From Methylosinus sp. C49 (GTDB lineage: Bacteria > Pseudomonadota > Alphaproteobacteria > Rhizobiales > Beijerinckiaceae), in the NCBI RefSeq assembly GCF_009936375.1, contig NZ_AP022332.1:124001-188000 (forward strand): 64,000 bases of DNA. The letters run 5' to 3'. Shown here one piece after another: positions 61,110 through 64,000 of this stretch. The first letter of the stretch is position 1; each line of letters opens with the position of its first letter. The notes beneath the pieces were generated by a model. That model ran no database searches, was not told the DNA's origin, and saw only the letters and a list, made by a program, of their open reading frames with translations. The translations under genes and the position numbers were made by a program.

Positions 61110-61532
61110 GTGAGCGAGAACATTCCAGACGAAACGCGGAAGACCAAACCGCGACGCCTGCGCAAGCGGCGCGAATTTTTGCGCGCCGCCGCGAGCGGGC
61201 TGAGCCGCGGCGCGCGCGCCTTCAAGCTGCAGGCGGCGGCGCGGGAGGGCGGCGACACGGACACGCCGCGCTTCGGCTTCACCGTGACGAAGAAGATCTC
61301 CGGCGCCGTTGGTCGCAACCGCATTCGGCGCCGCCTCAAGGAGGCGCTGCGGCTCTGCGGCGCTTCCGGTCTCCCGGGCTATGATTATGTCTTCGTCGCC
61401 CGGCCCGACGCGTTGACGGCGCCCTTTTCGGATTTGACGGCGCAGATCGTGGACGGACTGACGAAGCTCAGGCCCGGCGACAAGCCCCGGCGCCACCATC
61501 GCAACTCCAAAGACAGGCCGCAGGCGTCATGA
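61110..61532 (+). CDS. rnpA: Ribonuclease P protein component
   Basis: A 140-residue basic protein that assists the RNase P RNA in tRNA 5' maturation. It starts at GTG 61110 after GGGAGG. The central [20 protein letters not shown] with the RNR motif is diagnostic. It has longer polar ends than the E. coli protein. It overlaps yidC by 4 bp; no yidD gene intervenes. Confidence 0.95.
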   Translation: MSENIPDETRKTKPRRLRKRREFLRAAASGLSRGARAFKLQAAAREGGDTDTPRFGFTVTKKISGAVGRNRIRRRLKEALRLCGASGLPGYDYVFVARPDALTAPFSDLTAQIVDGLTKLRPGDKPRRHHRNSKDRPQAS

Positions 61533-63364
61533 ACGAATATACCAAGAATGTCCTCATAGCGGCCGGCCTGTCGATGCTGGCGATCGCCGGCTGGGATTAT
61601 TTCTACGCTTTCCCCAAGCTCGACCAGCAGCACAAGGAAGCGCAGCTCGCGCAGCAGCAAAAGCCCGGCGCGCCGCAGAAGCCGGCCGCCCAGCCCGCCG
61701 ACAAGGCCGCGCCAGCGGCCCGGCAGGCGCAGCCGCAGAGCGTCGTCGCCGCCAAGCCCGCACCCAAGACGCGCGAGGCCGCTCTCGCCGAGAGCAAGCG
61801 CGTCGTGATCGACACGCCCTCCATCTCCGGCTCCATCTCGTTGAAGGGCGGCCGCATCGACGATGTCTCGCTGAAAAATTATCACGAGACCGTCGATCCC
61901 AAGAGCCCGATCATCGTGCTGCTCTCGCCGGAGAACGCGCCGCACCCCTATTACGCCGAATCGGGCTTCCTCGCCTCCGACAAGGATCAGGCGCCGCCCG
62001 CCCTGCCGAACGGCGAATCGCTGTGGAGCGCCGATCACGATCAGCTCTCCGTCGGCCAGCCCTTGACGCTCACCTTCGACAATGGCCAGGGCCTCGTCTT
62101 CAAGCGCAAGATCGCTGTCGACGACCAATATATGTTCTCCGTGACCGACAGCGTCGAGAATCACGGCCAGGGCTCCGTCACCCTCTATCCCTATCTGCGC
62201 GTCTCGCGCATCGGCGCTCTGGAGAGCGCCGGCTATGCGGCCCTGCACGAGGGCTTTGTCGGCGTGCTGGGCGAGGCCGGCCTGCAGGAGCTGAAGTTCG
62301 AGAAGGTCGAGAAAGAGCCGCACGCCACCAAATCTTTCGAGGCGACCGGCGGCTGGCTCGGCTTCACCGAGAAATACTGGGCCGCCGTGCTGGTGCCGCA
62401 GCAGGACCGCACGCTGGTGGCGCGCTTCTCGGCTTCGGGCGCTGGAACGACCAAGGCCTATCAGGCCGATACGGTGGAGGCGCCGCTGACCATCGCGCCG
62501 GGCGCCTCCGGCTCCGTGGCCTCGCGCATCTTCGCCGGCGCCAAGGTCGTCGACACGCTCGACGCCTATGAGGGCCAGGGCATCAAGCTCTTCGACCGAC
62601 TCATCGATTGGGGCTGGTTCTACTTCCTCACCCGGCCGATGTTCCGCATCATCGACGGCCTGTTCCATGTGCTCGGCAATTTCGGCCTCGCCATTCTGGC
62701 CGTCACCGTGCTGGTCAAGATCGCCTTCCTGCCGCTCGCCAATAAGAGCTATCTGGCCGTGGCCAAGATGAAGGCGATTCAGCCCAAGATCGCGGAGCTG
62801 AAGGCGAAATACGGCGACGACAAGCAGACCTTGAGCCGCGAGCAGATGGAATTGTTCCGCCGCGAGAAGGTCAATCCGGCCGGCGGCTGCCTGCCCGCCC
62901 TGCTGCAGATTCCGGTGTTCTTCTCGCTCTATAAGGTGCTGGTCATCACCATCGAGATGCGCCACGCGCCCTTCTATGGCTGGATCAAGGACCTCTCCGC
63001 GCCGGACCCGACCAACATCTTCAACCTCTTCGGCCTCATTCCCTTCGACCCCACTCAGATTCCGGTGTTCGGCTCGTTTCTGTGGCTCGGCGTCTGGCCG
63101 ATCGTCATGGGCGTCTCCATGTGGGTGCAGATGAAGATGAACCCGGAGCCGACCGACGAGGTGCAGAAGATCGCCTTCGGCTGGATGCCGGTGATCTTCA
63201 CCTTCTCGATGGGCGGCTTCGCCTCCGGCCTCGTGATCTATTGGACCTGGAACAATGTGCTCTCGGTGGCGCAGCAATGGGTCATCATGAAGCGCGCGGG
63301 CGTCAAGTTCGAGCTGTGGGACAATCTGAAGAACACTTTCGCCTTCCTCAAGAAGCCCGCCTGA
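61529..63364 (+). CDS. yidC: Membrane protein insertase YidC
   Basis: A 611-residue Oxa1/YidC-family insertase with the Gram-negative plan: an N-terminal membrane span ([21 protein letters not shown]), a Gln/Ala/Pro-rich linker at about 40-85, a large periplasmic beta domain (about 90-370) and the C-terminal core of five spans ([20 protein letters not shown], and others). [20 protein letters not shown] is conserved. It inserts proteins with or without Sec. ATG 61529 overlaps the rnpA stop. Confidence 0.97.
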   Translation: MNEYTKNVLIAAGLSMLAIAGWDYFYAFPKLDQQHKEAQLAQQQKPGAPQKPAAQPADKAAPAARQAQPQSVVAAKPAPKTREAALAESKRVVIDTPSISGSISLKGGRIDDVSLKNYHETVDPKSPIIVLLSPENAPHPYYAESGFLASDKDQAPPALPNGESLWSADHDQLSVGQPLTLTFDNGQGLVFKRKIAVDDQYMFSVTDSVENHGQGSVTLYPYLRVSRIGALESAGYAALHEGFVGVLGEAGLQELKFEKVEKEPHATKSFEATGGWLGFTEKYWAAVLVPQQDRTLVARFSASGAGTTKAYQADTVEAPLTIAPGASGSVASRIFAGAKVVDTLDAYEGQGIKLFDRLIDWGWFYFLTRPMFRIIDGLFHVLGNFGLAILAVTVLVKIAFLPLANKSYLAVAKMKAIQPKIAELKAKYGDDKQTLSREQMELFRREKVNPAGGCLPALLQIPVFFSLYKVLVITIEMRHAPFYGWIKDLSAPDPTNIFNLFGLIPFDPTQIPVFGSFLWLGVWPIVMGVSMWVQMKMNPEPTDEVQKIAFGWMPVIFTFSMGGFASGLVIYWTWNNVLSVAQQWVIMKRAGVKFELWDNLKNTFAFLKKPA

Positions 63365-63371
63365 TCGCGCC

Positions 63372-64000
63372 TTGAACGAAGCCCGCGACGAGGATTTCAC
63401 GGAACCGGGCCGGCTGCTCTTCGCCGGCCCGTGCGATTTTATATTCGCCAGCGCGAAATCCGGCGATCTGCCGCCGATCGGCCCGCCGGAGATCGCCTTC
63501 GCCGGCCGCTCCAATGTCGGCAAATCCTCTCTGCTCAACGCTCTCACCGGCCGCAAGGCGCTGGCGCGCGTCTCCAACACGCCGGGGCGCACGCAGCAGC
63601 TCAATTTCTTCGCGCTGGGCGCCGCGCCGGGCGCGGAGCCGCTGCGCCTCGTCGACATGCCCGGCTATGGCTACGCCGCCGTCGGCAAGGAGAAGATCGC
63701 CAATTGGACGCGGCTGATGGAGGAGTTTCTGCGCGGCCGCGCCTCGCTGATCCGCGTTTTCGTGCTCATCGACAGCCGCCGCGGCGTGAAGGATCTCGAC
63801 GAGCAGATGTTCGACCTGCTCGACCGCGCCGCCGTCTCCTATCAGATCGTGCTGACCAAGCATGACGAGTTGAAGGTCTCCGAGCGCGAGAGCGCCGTCG
63901 CCGCCGTGGAGGCCGCGCTGGCCAAGCGCCCGGCCGCCTTCCCGCGCCTCGCCGTCACCTCCTCCCGCACGGGCGATGGCGTGACGGAGCTTCGCGCCGG
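63372..64000 (+). CDS. engB: Ribosome biogenesis GTPase EngB/YsxC, 3' end missing
   Basis: The frame runs to the right edge, about 209 residues, nearly full length for the family. G1 motif FAGRSNVGKSSLLN, G2 NTPGRTQQLNFF, G3 DMPGYGYAAVGK, and G4 LTKHDEL are in order; the visible end (VTSSRTGDGVTELR) contains G5. No ATG lies ahead of the G1 motif. TTG 63372, seven bases after the yidC stop, is the likely start, though no good ribosome-binding site is seen. It is needed for assembly of the 50S subunit. Confidence 0.93.
   Translation, partial: MNEARDEDFTEPGRLLFAGPCDFIFASAKSGDLPPIGPPEIAFAGRSNVGKSSLLNALTGRKALARVSNTPGRTQQLNFFALGAAPGAEPLRLVDMPGYGYAAVGKEKIANWTRLMEEFLRGRASLIRVFVLIDSRRGVKDLDEQMFDLLDRAAVSYQIVLTKHDELKVSERESAVAAVEAALAKRPAAFPRLAVTSSRTGDGVTELRA

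Overview
The window is about 64 kb of GC-rich DNA from an alphaproteobacterial methylotroph. It most resembles a type II methanotroph of the Methylosinus/Methylocystis kind. The support is mtdB and fae of the tetrahydromethanopterin (H4MPT) C1 pathway, a cytosolic Csp3-type copper-storage protein, the alphaproteobacterial cell-cycle proteins ChpT and CtrA, and the density of palindromic intergenic repeats. No methane monooxygenase lies in the window, so methanotrophy is inferred.

Layout. 1-2.1 kb: C1 genes mtdB, fae and a partial H4MPT-linked gene, all on the minus strand. 2.3-8.9 kb: small genes, rpmB, cobT (aerobic cobaltochelatase), a PAS-GGDEF-EAL protein and tRNA-Tyr. 9.1-12.4 kb: an operon of ATP-grasp, alpha-E and transglutaminase-like proteins; the last has lost its catalytic Cys. 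13.3-15.6 kb: a large outer-membrane protein that looks like two beta-barrels joined by a Lys/Glu-rich linker.

15.6-35.3 kb is a complete hydrogen-oxidation island on the plus strand: the H2 sensor hupUV, the membrane-bound uptake hydrogenase hupSLC, maturation genes hupD, hupF-K and hypABFCDE, and the two-component system hoxA-hoxJ. HupS carries the extra cysteines typical of oxygen-tolerant group 1d enzymes. Two sigma-54 promoters can be read, upstream of hupS and upstream of hupG. Each is preceded by copies of an 8-bp motif, CTGGAAAG (five in total). HoxA keeps its GAFTGA loop. Together these outline a complete regulatory circuit: H2, then HupUV, HoxJ, HoxA, RpoN and finally both transcription units.

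35.4-42.1 kb: an RND efflux operon with a divergent TetR-family gene and two palindromic operators. 42.2-43.8 kb: a Csp3-like gene, a DUF3008 gene and an EamA transporter. 43.9-48.2 kb: amino-sugar/peptidoglycan recycling (nagZ, nagA, a SIS-domain sugar phosphate enzyme, murQ). 48.3-54.1 kb: a ModE-type regulator followed by a Tat-exported binding protein, a di-heme c-type cytochrome and a TonB-dependent receptor, with no ABC permease or ATPase. This is probably an uncharacterised metal or metallophore uptake locus.

54.3-60.3 kb: chpT, a cheA-receiver fusion, cheW, cheY, cheR and convergent ctrA. No cheB is present. 60.9-64 kb: the conserved rpmH-rnpA-yidC-engB block; engB runs off the end. 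The strongest leads are the CTGGAAAG/sigma-54 hydrogenase regulon, the ModE-linked uptake locus, the double-barrel porin and the Cys-less transglutaminase-like protein.
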